From: Cladopsammia gracilis
Taxonomy: Eukaryota > Cnidaria > Anthozoa > Scleractinia > Dendrophylliidae
DNA length: 64,000 nucleotides
Direction: 5' to 3'
Assembly: GCA_022457155.1 (NCBI GenBank)
Contig: JAJGOT010000292.1
Span: forward strand, 815,501 to 879,500
The position numbers and the translations under genes are program-made. The notes below the pieces were generated by a model, which saw nothing but the letters and a program-made list of their open reading frames with translations, had not been told where the DNA came from and did no database searches. Position 1 is the first letter of the stretch, and every line of letters begins with the position of its first letter. This document shows positions 1-11,110 of this stretch, piece by piece.

Positions 1-740
1 TTGACCCCAAAAAAGGGATTTGGTGAATACTTATCCCCTTCTCAGGATGAGCAACGTTATTGCATCTCGCTGCCACGCATCTTTCTGGCATTTTAACCTT
101 TTTCCGTTCTATTATACAATTCCACTCGAAGAAAACTCACAGAAGCTTTCCTGGAGGTGAAGTCACGTGTTCCTTAAAGTACGTCATACACGTCATAGCT
201 CCGAGAGAAGACTAAGGCGAATGGTGTGCAAAAATGGCGGCCAATTTGAGCGTTTTTAAAAAATTCTAAAAAAATCGCGTTTTAATTTAATCGCAAAATT
301 TTTTCACAGAAGCTCTTGTAGTAATGTCTAGTTTCAGATAAAAAAATAAAAAAATTTAGGTTATGGGCACTTTAAATACACGAATACAAACGCCGCAGTT
401 GAGTTGAGATCAGTTTATTTTCCCTGAATCTTTTAGCTAATGGTTTGTTATATGGTTCCATCACATGTACACCTAAATTATAAAAAAGGAAAACTGAAAT
501 TGTGCCATGTTCAGTGATATGAAACACGTAATAAACTTGCTCCTAATATAAATATCACACAAGCGGTAATTAAAAAATATTGTGAGGTTATATTTATTGC
601 AAATCGGTTATATTTCTAAGTATTCAACGACAGCAACACAAGCCAGACTTTACATCCTGTTCGAGTAGGAATTATCCTGATCACAGTTGTGTTCGCAGGG
701 ATTTTATCCTCGTTTCTGTTGTATAGAAATGGAAAAAAAA
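1..740. other. Flank of the large inverted-repeat element, no gene seen
   Basis: No convincing coding exon is seen. About 370-420 is nearly identical, in the same orientation, to about 809 bases into the 10 kb region (10809-10856). On the minus strand this shared piece contains an AATAAA signal, so it looks like the 3' end of a minus-strand transcription unit or a dispersed repeat. The rest is AT-rich with short A and T runs. Confidence 0.4.
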
Positions 741-756
741 GGTGGCCCACAACTGT

Positions 757-972
757 CACGGCAAGAGCAAAAGGCTCACGGCAAGAGCAAAAAGCTCACG
801 GCAAGAGCAAAAAGCTCACGGCAAGAGCAAAAACCTCACGGCAAGAGCAAAAACCTCACGGCAAAAGCAAAAAGCTCACGGCAAAAGCAAAAGGCTCACG
901 GCAAAAGCAAAAAGCTCACGGCAAGAGCAAAAAGCTCACGGCAAGAGCAAAAACCTCACGGCAAGAGCAAGA
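757..972. repeat. 20-bp subterminal minisatellite, left
   Basis: About 10.8 copies of a 20-bp unit close to CACGGCAAGAGCAAAAAGCT, directly inside the element's outer terminus. Variants differ at AGAG/AAAG and at AAAAGCT/AAACCT/AAGGCT. Because 20 is not a multiple of 3, the array reads open in all three plus frames; those ORFs are by-products. Subterminal repeats of this kind are common transposase-binding sites, but that is inference here. Confidence 0.9.
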
Positions 973-1080
973 GTGGAATCTTAAGGAGACTGGGAACTAT
1001 GTCGAGATAGCGGAAGGCATTCTGGGAACGAGAAACTCTTGGCGATTTCGACGAATGCGGTAGAATAGTCTATTAAAAAG

Positions 1081-3802
1081 ATGTTTTGTTCAAATTGCAG
1101 GAAAGATCTATCGCAATTTGCAAACTTTTGTGTACAGTGTGGACAAGGTAAGAAAGTTTCATGCTTTTTTATTTATTTCTGGTTGAAATATGGACTTTCA
1201 AGTCCTTTTGTCCTCATGACAAATCGAGATGTAAGAACTTATATGTGACATTTTGGCTCTTGTAAGAAGCCAACTAATACTATTAAGCTTTATCATTTGC
1301 TCTGACGGTCACTTGCAACTGTGGCTTTTTACTTCGCATACAATGTTGATGAAGTATTGTTTCTTATGTTTACGTCATCTGTGTGTGGTACACAAAGTAA
1401 AAGCCGACCATGTGACTTCAAATATTTCTCAATGTTTCATTCCCATGGAAAATTACCACTACTTGAATATCTGTTTGTTTGTTTGTTTTTTCGATATAAT
1501 TCCTTTAATTTTCCCATTGCCGATTTACAGAGAATGTAAGGGGAAAACACAGTTGAGAATAAAATTCAAAGGAACGGCCAGTCTCAAAATTTGCTTCTTT
1601 GCAGTCATATGTTACATGTAGATTTTCTATGGAGAAATAACTTTATTAACATGTGTTTTAATCTAATTAACAATGATAGTAAACTCATTGGGGACATTCA
1701 GGTGTATATTTTTTGGCTTCCAATTTTCATGCAAACCTTAATATTTAACACCATGTTGCCCCAAATACCCATGACGATACACTTAATACTGTGAAAGGTC
1801 TATTGTTTGATTGTGAATAGCCACATGCTTATGTCAGACAAACGTCTTTGTCTCTTAGAGCTATACCTTCGTCATCAGGGGCAGCACCTGGCCCGTCATC
1901 AGCAGCAGCACCTGGCCTGTCGTATGCTTCAGGTAAAGATTTGCCTCTAAATGAGAACTACAGTATCAGATAAATATAAGTTGACAGTATCAACTTGACA
2001 CTATCGAAAGAGAGTTGAGTATCGCAAATAGTCTCGAATTGAGTCTTGAAAAGAGACTGTCAACTTAAATTTTCCCAGTAATGTACATTGTGACATAGAA
2101 TAACAGAAGGAAGGTTTTGTGTTTACAAATATATAAAAGACTAAAAAGTTAAGGTTTTTATTCTGCAGTCCAACCGCTCTTGTTGAAGGTGGTTAGTACA
2201 GTAGGTTGTTTTGATTTGTTAGTGTGGGGAAGTTTATTTTATTGGCTTTGGTTAGCTGGTGAATAGGCTACCAATGACAAACTTTAATCATGTTTAATGT
2301 AACTAGTATCTTTCGTTTAGTTAGACTGACCACAATTGGTGGAGACTTGAATCGATTAACAGTGAAATGTACAGTGGCCCACAACTGTCACAGCAAAATC
2401 ATTTTGATGAGGGCAAAATTATTTTGGCCGCTGTGTCTTCAATTTCATCTTTCTGCTCCGGCATAGTTTTTTACCTAGCCTATTTCCACTGTAGAACACT
2501 GGAAAAATTAATGAAACAATTTCCCACACTGGATTCGTTGCAATTCATCATTGGATTTGGAAATATCCATAAATGTGGAAAAATGGAATTTCTGTTTGGA
2601 GAACTGGTATAATTTTTCCAATAGAATATATAGCTGCTTAGTAATATTGGTAATATTTTACATTTTGGTTTAGCGCTGCTATCATCAAGCAACCATCAAC
2701 ATGCGGACAGCTCAGATTCTGACCCTGAAGAATGGGAAGGGGACTTTGACGAGGAGGAAGTTCTAAAGTACTACTTTAATCGTGGGTTTAGTTATCAAGA
2801 GATCCTTCTCTTTCTCTCTGAACGCCATCAGCATCCGTTGAGTTACAGTACTCTTATTCGACTACTGAAAAAGTATGGTTTGTCAAGGTGTGGTGTTTCA
2901 GACAAAGAAGGATTTAAGGTAGCTGCAAGGTAGAGAGGCGCATGACTGAACTAATAAGCGGCCCGTGTTCATTGGCGGGGTATCGAGCTATTTGGCACAT
3001 GCTCGTAATGGAAGGTCTAAGGGTCCCCAGGATAATTGTGCAAGACTTGTTAAGAGAGATGGATCCAGCAGGTACAGAACTTAGAAAAAAGCATCGCTTG
3101 AAGAGAAGAAGATATCACAACCCTGGGCCAAATTATGCATGGCACATGGATAGTTATGATAAGTTAAAACACTGGGGTTTTCCCATTCATGGTGGAATCG
3201 ATGGATTTAGCAGAAAGATACTATGGCTCAAGGTTGCACGATCTAATAACTCTCCTCATAAAATAGCCGCATATTATGTGAAGACCGTTTCCGAGCAGGG
3301 AGGGTGTCCTGTGGAACTAATTACTGATTTGGGCACTGAAAATGGGCTAGCAGCCTCCATACAGACCTTTTTTCGTGGCAATCCAAATGCCCATCGATAT
3401 GTTGCCTCACCAAGGAATCAAAGGATAGAAGGGTGGTGGTCGTTTTATTCAAAAAGTCACTGCACATGGTGGAGGAATTTTTTCAATGATTTAGAATTTC
3501 AAGGAACTTTAGATACTTCGTCTGAGATAGGCATGGAATGCCTATGGTATTGTTTTAGCAAGGTTCTACAAGCAGAGTTTGATGCTGTAAAAGAGCAATG
3601 GAATACCCACCGAATTTGTGGGTCTGGAAATAACACAGTACCCGGACGTCCTGATTCTCTCTACCTCTTGCCTGAGCTCCATGGAGTGTCAGACAAACAC
3701 ATCCCAGTTGCAAATTCAGAAGTACACTATGTCTCCCAACACATATTGAAGATGACCAAAGTGAGAACAATGACTATCAAGACAAGCTTTAATCATGTTT
3801 AA
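1081..3802 (+). pseudogene. Zinc-ribbon/HTH/DDE transposase, left copy, broken
   Basis: Three exons fit by splice sites and phase. Exon 1 is 1081-1147: it starts at ATG, has a zinc ribbon with Cys3, Cys6, Cys17 and Cys20, and its donor is GTAAGA. Exon 2 is 1861-1932, a Ser/Ala/Pro-rich linker with donor GTAAAG. Exon 3 begins at 2674 after TTTAG. All joins are phase 1. Exon 3 encodes an acidic stretch, a helix-turn-helix (about 2757-2880) and an integrase-like core with Asp at 3149, Asp at 3326 (TDLGTENG) and Glu at 3428 (NQRIEGWW), spaced as in DDE enzymes. The frame breaks at about 2920-2940 through an 11-bp GT...AG insertion with AAGGTAG repeated at both edges. The 3' end is lost at 3783, where a copy of intron 2 replaces the C-terminus. 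The expected role is cut-and-paste transposition in the nucleus; this copy is probably inactive. Confidence 0.75.
2277..2398. repeat. Intron-2 segment with internal copy of element terminus
   Basis: 2277-2362 is duplicated at 3782-3867. Immediately after it, 2374-2398 repeats the outer end of the whole element (GTGGCCCACAACTGTCA followed by CAGCAAAA). The mirror copy lies at about 8965-8983. This marks either a nested smaller element or an older terminus. Confidence 0.7.
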
Positions 3803-3867
3803 TGTAACTAGTATCTTTCGTTTAGTTAGATTGACCACAATTGGTGGAGACTTGAATCAATTAACCG
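3783..3867. repeat. Duplicated intron-2 fragment at left-arm inner edge
   Basis: Near-identical direct copy of 2278-2362 (two or three substitutions). It truncates the left transposase frame and marks the junction between the arm and the single-copy centre. 3868-4204 is non-coding, AT-rich and ends in a good splice acceptor (TATTTCACAG). Confidence 0.8.
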
Positions 3868-4204
3868 CTTTATTCACAAGTGAAAAGTGAATAATTATGA
3901 AGTTAAACTGAAATTAAACAATACATTTATTATGTTGAGCTTGTTACAATAGAAATTTTCTGATTAGCTCTCTTTTTTCTGCATACTTATTCTGTGTTCT
4001 TGGTTCCTGGGAGACCATATGTTTGTAAGATTCTAGCCGCCAGCCTTTAGGTGTCTTCCCAAAACTAGAACATTGATTTTTCATGTTTAATATTCAGTAA
4101 GCAAAGTGATTATTTTTTTTTATCTGGAGTGTAAGCTCTGATGTAACTTTACTCTTTATTGCTCCTCTTGTAACTAACCTGTTATTCATATTTATATTTC
4201 ACAG

Positions 4205-6122
4205 CAGCTCTGTCAAGTTCTGAATTGGAATCATCCAGTAACAAAAAGCCTGTTAAATCATTTGCAGACTTCAAAAAATTTAAGGGAAAGCAATGGAAAG
4301 AAAAAGTTTCAAAATCAGTCAAAGGTAAAGAAAAAGCTGAGGATGTAGTGGTGTCCATTGGTCTAATGGAATGGAAGGAAAAAGAGTTGAAGTTAAAACC
4401 TCACAGGGGGAAACGACTTGCACTTAAAGTCTCCAACACAGCCCCCTATACTGAGATACGTACCCTGGCCGAAGAAAAGTGGAAGGCGTATCAAAGTAAC
4501 TGCTACATTGAGGAGAAACAGTATGTTCTAATTTTCGAAAGTGGAAAGGAGGCACAATTTCTTCCAGGATCAACAGAATTTTTCAGCCTTAAGAGATATC
4601 AAGAGGAAACAGGGAAGGATTACAAACGAATTGTAATGTATCTCTGCACCACAGATGACCTAAGTAGGAGTGAGAATCGTGAGCAGCAAAGTTATGAGAG
4701 CTCAGATGATGAAAATCAAATGTCACCACAAAAAATAGCTAAGTGTCAAATTGATAATGATGAAATTCTGGCCAGGCAATTGCAGGCTCGGCTTGATAAT
4801 GAAGTTGCTGTTGATGGTGGGCTGAACGAAGAAGGCACAGTTATGACCATTCAGGAAAATGAAGACAGTGCATCACAAGAAGAGCCAGACAAAGATAACA
4901 CTTCAAGTGGAAAGCCCGTTCAAGACCAGACTCAGAAGTATCAGAGTTGTGCAGATATAGCTCAAGAACTGGCAGAAAGGGTTTGCAAAACAGAACAGTT
5001 TTTCATTGTCATCAGGAGAGGAAGCAGTTTAGCAAGGCAACTGAACATATGGCAGCGAGAGGCAAAAAAAAATAGCCCAGAAAAGACTCTTCGGGTTCAT
5101 TTTGCTGGAGAAGATGGAATCGACACAGGAGCAATGGCGAAGGAATTCTTGACTTCAGCAATAGACATGATAGGAAAAACAATATTTCCTCATATTTCCC
5201 CATAAATTCGATGTTGAATGTGCATAATAGCACTTTTGTTGCATGTGGTCAAGTTGTTGCAGTAAGCATTTCGCAGGGAGGACCACCCCCATGTTTTTTG
5301 GAAGAATGCATTTATGAAATGCTTGTAAATCAAGAAGTTGATATGAATGTCCTGAGTGCCGAGAAACATTTAACATCAAATGAACAAAGATTACTGGAAT
5401 CAATTGAAGGTGATCCAACTAGCTTCCAGGAGATAATCCTGGAACATGACTACACGGGTAAGATTGATGAGGACCATGTCAAGGACATCACTGGTACAGT
5501 AATGGTTAGCCTGGTAAGCAAACGACTAATGTATCTGAAGGAGTTCAAGAAAGGCCTTGAACTTTATGGGTTTGCAACACTTATTGAGGCCAATGCACAG
5601 TTATGCAAGGAGCTGTTTGTAAGAGGCGGAGACCGAACAGTTGACTCCAACTATTTAGTGTCCTGCCTACTTCCACATTATTCAGCAGAGGGGAGCTCCC
5701 GCAGGTTAGTAGAAGAAACCCTTGTTGACCATTTTCAAGACTTTCTCATGAGTTTGGAAGATGAGCAAATAAGTGGCTATTCAGAAGCCCTTGCCTGGCA
5801 ACAAGGAGTTGATGGTGCTGAAACCCCTGAAGAAGCGGGAGAGGAAGTGTATCAATCACAAGCTGACCTTACACCTTCCGGTGTCTTAGGGTGGCTTTCA
5901 GGTCAAAAACACAAGCCAGTGAATGCAGAAAAACTTACAATCGCTGTTAAGTTTGACCATGATTGTATGGCTCGAAATGACAAGCACAGCATTTGTTTTC
6001 CAACGGTTGGAGCATGTGGTCGAGTCATTACTTTACCAGTAGCTCACATGAAAGATAGTGATGATTTCAAGCGAGTCTTTCTGCTTGCTTATTGTAAAGG
6101 ACAGACATTTGCTAATAGATAA
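4205..6122 (+). pseudogene. HECT-type E3 ubiquitin-ligase-like gene, frameshifted
   Basis: The reading frame opens at a splice acceptor (AG at 4203-4204) in phase 1 with no ATG, so it needs upstream exons. The two transposase 5' exons (1081-1147 and 1861-1932) end in the matching phase. The N-terminal part is Lys-rich, then acidic. From about 4990 the translation has HECT features: a GEDGIDTGAMAKEF segment, then (after the break) an ACGQVVAVS...GGPPPCF segment. Near the C-terminus is FPTVGACGRVITLP, whose Cys (6015-6017) is the likely ubiquitin-accepting residue. The frame shifts at about 5203: one ORF stops at 5205 and the rest follows in another frame from 5211. HECT ligases transfer ubiquitin from an E2 to substrates. 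Similar HECT genes recur in cnidarian genomes, often annotated as G2/M-phase E3-like. Probably dead as it stands, unless the shift is a sequencing error. Confidence 0.7.
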
Positions 6123-7445
6123 ACGTTGTTGAACCTGTTACAGTTTAAAACACATTGTGCCCAATGTCCATCCGATGTTGGCTTTAACCTGGTACAGACC
6201 TTGGTTTGCTCTGATACCAAGTAGAGCGAATGTTAATTTTAGCAAAACTATGTTGACACAAGTTGTTTACTTTATAGAACTCTCTGTTTCCTTAGATAAT
6301 TTTTTTTATATTCATTTTTGACTGGGCCACTTAGGAAAACTAAACCGGTCTTGTTACAGAACAGAACTTTGCTCATTTGAGCTTGTAGTTAGTGCCAGTG
6401 CATTTAACATGTGAATTTTAATGACGTTCAAATTCTCTCTATATTTCTGCTCTGATTATAGAAATCACACTGTAATAATAATTATAATAGTAATCAACTG
6501 TTTACATTTTGTATGGTCATTTACAATATTTTATGATTGCGAGGCAATAGGCAGATACTTGTTTACAATTTGTGCCTCATTAGCATATGTGCCTTAGTTT
6601 CTAATTGAGCTACAAAAACTACAATTTGAATATTGAAAGATTATAGCACATTAAGCTTTCCCTGGAAATTTGAGCCCGATATACTGGTTGCTCTTCGTGC
6701 AATGCTGTTTTCAAAACTCAAAATTTTACAAAGAATCAGTATGGCTCATTCTGGCTCTATCCACCCAGCAATTTTCAACGCAGTTTTAGATAGCTGATAT
6801 TTCCTTAAATATTACATGCAAAGAGCTAAACATTGGCTAGATTAGTAAGTTTAACAAGCTGTTTCAACTTTTGAAGTCAATTTGTATTTAGCACAATGCA
6901 TGTTCTTTGTAATTGCGTATGCTAATAAGACAAAATGTAAATAATGAGGTCAGGAGATATTTGCCTATAAGATACAGTACAATCATATCCTCAAACCTTT
7001 TGACTTTTACCACAATAGAGAAAACATTGTTACATGTAATAAAAGTATGTTTTGTTGATGTTTCTGTTAGAAATGACATACTGTACTACAACTACAGTTC
7101 CAGTTTAATACCATGTTAAAGTATAGATAATTTGGAATAGTTGAGTTGAAAACAAAATGACAGTTTTTGTCACAAAGTTCTTTTAATTTATTGCTTGTTT
7201 TGTTCTCGTGTTTATACTGTCAATTGTGATATCAAACTTATTGAGCCCTCAACATAGTTTTTAATGTGTACTTTGTGGACAACCGTTAGAGCATACATGT
7301 CTATCACTTAGCTGGATTATGTGTCAATTTGTCTGGAACTCAATGGCAATGTTAGTCAACTGTTAAAAGTTTTCTCTGCTATTCACAAACTGGAAAAAGT
7401 TATCACAATATTATGGATTAATTCACACACCCTTACTTTGATAAG
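6123..7445. other. Non-coding centre of the inverted-repeat element
   Basis: AT-rich sequence downstream of the HECT-like gene, with no exon-like ORF. An AATAAA motif lies near 7037. It separates two convergent genes: HECT-like on plus and right transposase on minus. Confidence 0.5.
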
Positions 7446-10271
7446 CTATGTATTTGGAGTGTTGCCATGAACGGCAACATCCATCAGTTTCCTGTACAGG
7501 AAAAGAGCATCTTCCCATTTTTTTTTTGGGAAAAGGAACAGAAAGCCTTGTTCTCGCATAGTTAAAGTAATCTTGATAGTCATTGTTCTCACTTTGGTCA
7601 TCTTCAATATGTGTTGGGAGACATAGTGTACTTCTGAATTTGCAACTGGGATGTGTTTGTCTGACACTCCATGGAGCTCAGGCAAGAGGTAGAGAGAATC
7701 AGGACGTCCGGGTACTGTGTTATTTCCAGACCCACAAATTCGGTGGGTATTCCATTGCTCTTTTACAGCATCAAACTCTGCTTGTAGAACCTTGCTAAAA
7801 CAATACCATAGGCATTCCATGCCTATCTCAGACGAAGTATCTAAAGTTCCTTGAAATTCTAAATCATTGAAAAAATTCCTCCACCATGTGCAGTGACTTT
7901 TTGAATAAAACGACCACCACCCTTCTATCCTTTGATTCCTTGGTGAGGCAACATATCGATGGGCATTTGGATTGCCACGAAAAAAGGTCTGTATGGAGGC
8001 TGCTAGCCCATTTTCAGTGCCCAAATCAGTAATTAGTTCCACAGGACACCCTCCCTGCTCGGAAACGGTCTTCACATAATATGCGGCTATTTTATGAGGA
8101 GAGTTATTAGATCGTGCAACCTTGAGCCATAGTATCTTTCTGCTAAATCCATCGATTCCACCATGAATGGGAAAACCCCAGTGTTTTAACTTATCATAAC
8201 TATCCATGTGCCATGCATAATTTGGCCCAGGGTTGTGATATCTTCTTCTCTTCAAGCGATGCTTTTTTCTAAGTTCTGTACCTGCTGGATCCATCTCTCT
8301 TAACAAGTCTTGCACAATTATCCTGGGGACCCTTAGACCTTCCATTACGAGCATGTGCCAAATAGCTCGATACCCCGCCAATGAACACGGGCCGCTTATT
8401 AGTTCAGTCATGCGCCTCTCTACCTTGCAGCTACCTTAAATCCTTCTTTGTCTGAAACACCACACCTTGACAAACCATACTTTTTCAGTAGTCGAATAAG
8501 AGTACTGTAACTCAACGGATGCTGATGGCGTTCAGAGAGAAAGAGAAGGATCTCTTGATAACTAAACCCACGATTAAAGTAGTACTTTAGAACTTCCTCC
8601 TCGTCAAAGTCCCCTTCCCATTCTTCAGGGTCAGAATCTGAGCTGTCCGCATGTTGATGGTTGCTTGATGATAGCAGCGCTAAACCAAAATGTAAAATAT
8701 TACCAATATTACTAAGCAGCTATATATTCTATTGGAAAAATTATACCAGTTCTCCAAACAGAAATTCCATTTTTCCACATTTATGGATATTTCCAAATCC
8801 AATGATGAATTGCAACGAATCCAGTGTGGGAAATTGTTTCATTAATTTTTCCAGTGTTCTACAGTGGAAATAGGCTAGGTAAAAAACTATGCCGGAGCAG
8901 AAAGATGAAATTGAAGACACAGCGGCCAAAATAATTTTGCCCTCATCAAAATGATTTTGCTGTGACAGTTGTGGGCCACTGTACATTTCACTGTTAATCG
9001 ATTCAAGTCTCCACCAATTGTGGTCAGTCTAACTAAACGAAAGATACTAGTTACATTAAACATGATTAAAGTTTGTCATTGGTAGCCTATTCACCAGCTA
9101 ACCAAAGCCAATAAAATAAACTTCCCCACACTAACAAATCAAAACAACCTACTGTACTAACCACCTTCAACAAGAGCGGTTGGACTGCAGAATAAAAACC
9201 TTAACTTTTTAGTCTTTTATATATTTGTAAACACAAAACCTTCCTTCTGTTATTCTATGTCACAATGTACATTACTGGGAAAATTTAAGTTGACAGTCTC
9301 TTTTCAAGACTCAATTCGAGACTATTTGCGATACTCAACTCTCTTTCGATAGTGTCAAGTTGATACTGTCAACTTATATTTATCTGATACTGTAGTTCTC
9401 ATTTAGAGGCAAATCTTTACCTGAAGCATACGACAGGCCAGGTGCTGCTGCTGATGACGGGCCAGGTGCTGCCCCTGATGACGAAGGTATAGCTCTAAGA
9501 GACAAAGACGTTTGTCTGACATAAGCATGTGGCTATTCACAATCAAACAATAGACCTTTCACAGTATTAAGTGTATCGTCATGGGTATTTGGGGCAACAT
9601 GGTGTTAAATATTAAGGTTTGCATGAAAATTGGAAGCCAAAAAATATACACCTGAATGTCCCCAATGAGTTTACTATCATTGTTAATTAGATTAAAACAC
9701 ATGTTAATAAAGTTATTTCTCCATAGAAAATCTACATGTAACATATGACTGCAAAGAAGCAAATTTTGAGACTGGCCGTTCCTTTGAATTTTATTCTCAA
9801 CTGTGTTTTCCCCTTACATTCTCTGTAAATCGGCAATGGGAAAATTAAAGGAATTATATCGAAAAAACAAACAAACAAACAGATATTCAAGTAGTGGTAA
9901 TTTTCCATGGGAATGAAACATTGAGAAATATTTGAAGTCACATGGTCGGCTTTTACTTTGTGTACCACACACAGATGACGTAAACATAAGAAACAATACT
10001 TCATCGACATTGTATGCGAAGTAAAAGCCACAGTTGCAAGTGACCGTCAGAGCAAATGATAAAGCTTAATAGTATTAGTTGGCTTCTTACAAGAGCCAAA
10101 ATGTCACATATAAGTTCTTACATCTCGATTTGTCATGAGGACAAAAGGACTTGAAAGTCCATATTTCAACCAGAAATAAATAAAAAAGCATGAAACTTTC
10201 TTACCTTGTCCACACTGTACACAAAAGTTTGCAAATTGCGATAGATCTTTCCTGCAATTTGAACAAAACAT
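7446..10271 (-). pseudogene. Zinc-ribbon/HTH/DDE transposase, right copy
   Basis: Mirror image of the left gene: exon 1 at 10205-10271, exon 2 at 9421-9492, exon 3 from 8679 downward, all joins phase 1. Unlike the left copy, its 3' end is intact and the frame runs to a stop at 7446, adding about 35 C-terminal residues after the point where the left copy is cut. The D, D and E positions and the zinc ribbon are identical to the left copy. It carries the same 11-bp GT...AG insertion after the helix-turn-helix (about 8420-8435), so the lesion predates the arm duplication. It would be non-functional unless the insertion is bypassed. Confidence 0.75.
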
Positions 10272-10591
10272 CTTTTTAATAGACTATTCTACCGCATTCG
10301 TCGAAATCGCCAAGAGTTTCTCGTTCCCAGAATGCCTTCCGCTATCTCGACATAGTTCCCAGTCTCCTTAAGATTTCACTCTTGCTCTTGCCGTGAGGTT
10401 TTTGCTCTTGCCGTGAGCTTTTTGCTCTTGCCGTGAGCTTTTTGCTTTTGCCGTGAGCCTTTTGCTGTTGCCGTGAGCTTTTTGCTTTTGCCGTGAGGTT
10501 TTTGCTCTTGCCGTGAGCTTTTTGCTCTTGCCGTGAGCTTTTTGCTCTTGCCGTGAGTCTTTTGCTCTTGCCGTGACAGTTGTGGGCCACC
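7571..10591 (-). repeat. Right arm of ~3 kb inverted repeat
   Basis: Reverse complement of 741-3782. It is about 20 bases shorter, matching one minisatellite unit. It ends at GGGCCACC (10591), followed by unrelated sequence. Confidence 0.9.
10380..10575. repeat. 20-bp subterminal minisatellite, right
   Basis: Inverted counterpart of the left array, about 9.8 copies of the same 20-bp unit, directly inside the right terminus. Confidence 0.9.
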
Positions 10592-10897
10592 GTAGGAAAT
10601 ACCTCAATAAATTGTTGTTGTTGTTGTTAATAAACAGCTAAATAAATCGACCAAGCGGCGAAATCGAGTGAGTAACCAGCTTCTCAAATCGATTTTCCGA
10701 TTGCGTTAAGTTTTTTCCGTGGAAATGTGGAAATTCGAGCTTTAATTAAAAGCTTAATTCCTAGCCAAAACGAAAGCGACGCTTTAAAAAGAGAACATCA
10801 AGGAAAATTAAATACACAAATACAAACGCCACAGTTGAGTTGAGATCAGTTTATTTGCCTAATGGTCTGATATAAGGTATTACAATAAATAGAAAGC
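10592..10897. other. Right flank, short microsatellite and 3'-end repeat
   Basis: Contains a short (GTT)n run at about 10612-10628. 10809-10856 is a direct copy of 370-420. On the minus strand it holds AATAAA about 50 bases downstream of the stop of the small ORF ending at 10898, as a poly(A) signal would. Confidence 0.5.
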
Positions 10898-11110
10898 TTA
10901 CACTACATACCAGTCTGAATTTTGCAGTCGAGGATTTGTTTCTTCGTCGCTTCCCATTGAATCATCGCCTGAAAGGTTTTCAGGGCTGCTGTCGGCTTCA
11001 TCCGAGTTTACACGCGGTTCAAAGCGATACGGCTGAATAGAAAAGCTTTCAACATCTTGTTCACCTTGTTCCTCGTCGAAGTTATCGGACTCCGACCCCG
11101 ATTTGGACAT
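10898..11110 (-). CDS. Small acidic ORF, possible N-terminus of a P2X7-C-domain-like protein
   Basis: Seventy residues, rich in Ser, Glu and Asp, with a QPYRFEPRVN segment near residue 27. It resembles, from memory, the acidic N-terminal stretch ahead of the zinc-binding P2X7 intracellular-like domain in many cnidarian predicted proteins, which also often reads YxFEP then a Leu-x-Asn-x-Asp-Trp motif. Here the chain stops just after SDW. The bases following that Trp (GTATGT) look like a splice donor, so this may be exon 1 of a longer gene whose next exon is not recognised. AATAAA lies just downstream. Function unknown. Confidence 0.35.
   Translation of the reverse strand: MSKSGSESDNFDEEQGEQDVESFSIQPYRFEPRVNSDEADSSPENLSGDDSMGSDEETNPRLQNSDWYVV

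Larger units (their letters stand above)
741..3782 (+). repeat. Left arm of ~3 kb inverted repeat
   Basis: The reverse complement of 7571-10591 over its whole length, introns included. Outer boundary is at GGTGGCCC (741). The inner boundary is inside the transposase coding sequence: at 3783 the left arm switches to a copy of its own intron 2, while the right arm continues the reading frame. Confidence 0.9.
741..10591. mobile_element. Giant inverted-repeat transposon locus (IS3EU-like DDE element)
   Basis: Two inverted arms (741-3782 and 7571-10591, about 3.0 kb each, nearly identical) flank a 3.8 kb single-copy centre. Each arm runs from an outer end GGTGGCCCACAACTGTCA, through a 20-bp subterminal minisatellite, into a three-exon transposase gene that faces the centre. 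The centre carries a HECT-type ligase gene on the plus strand. The arms differ mainly by about one minisatellite unit, so duplication or gene conversion is recent. No clear target-site duplication is visible next to 741 or 10591. It may be one element with huge TIRs, or two head-to-head copies, one of which lost its HECT half. Assignment to IS3EU is from recognised transposase motifs only. Confidence 0.7.

Noticed and set aside
687..1063. Three overlapping Lys/Arg-rich ORFs at the left arm start
   Set aside because: They are frames through the 20-bp minisatellite; the period is not a multiple of 3, so all frames give the same peptide. The mirrored ORFs at 10342-10607 are the same artefact.
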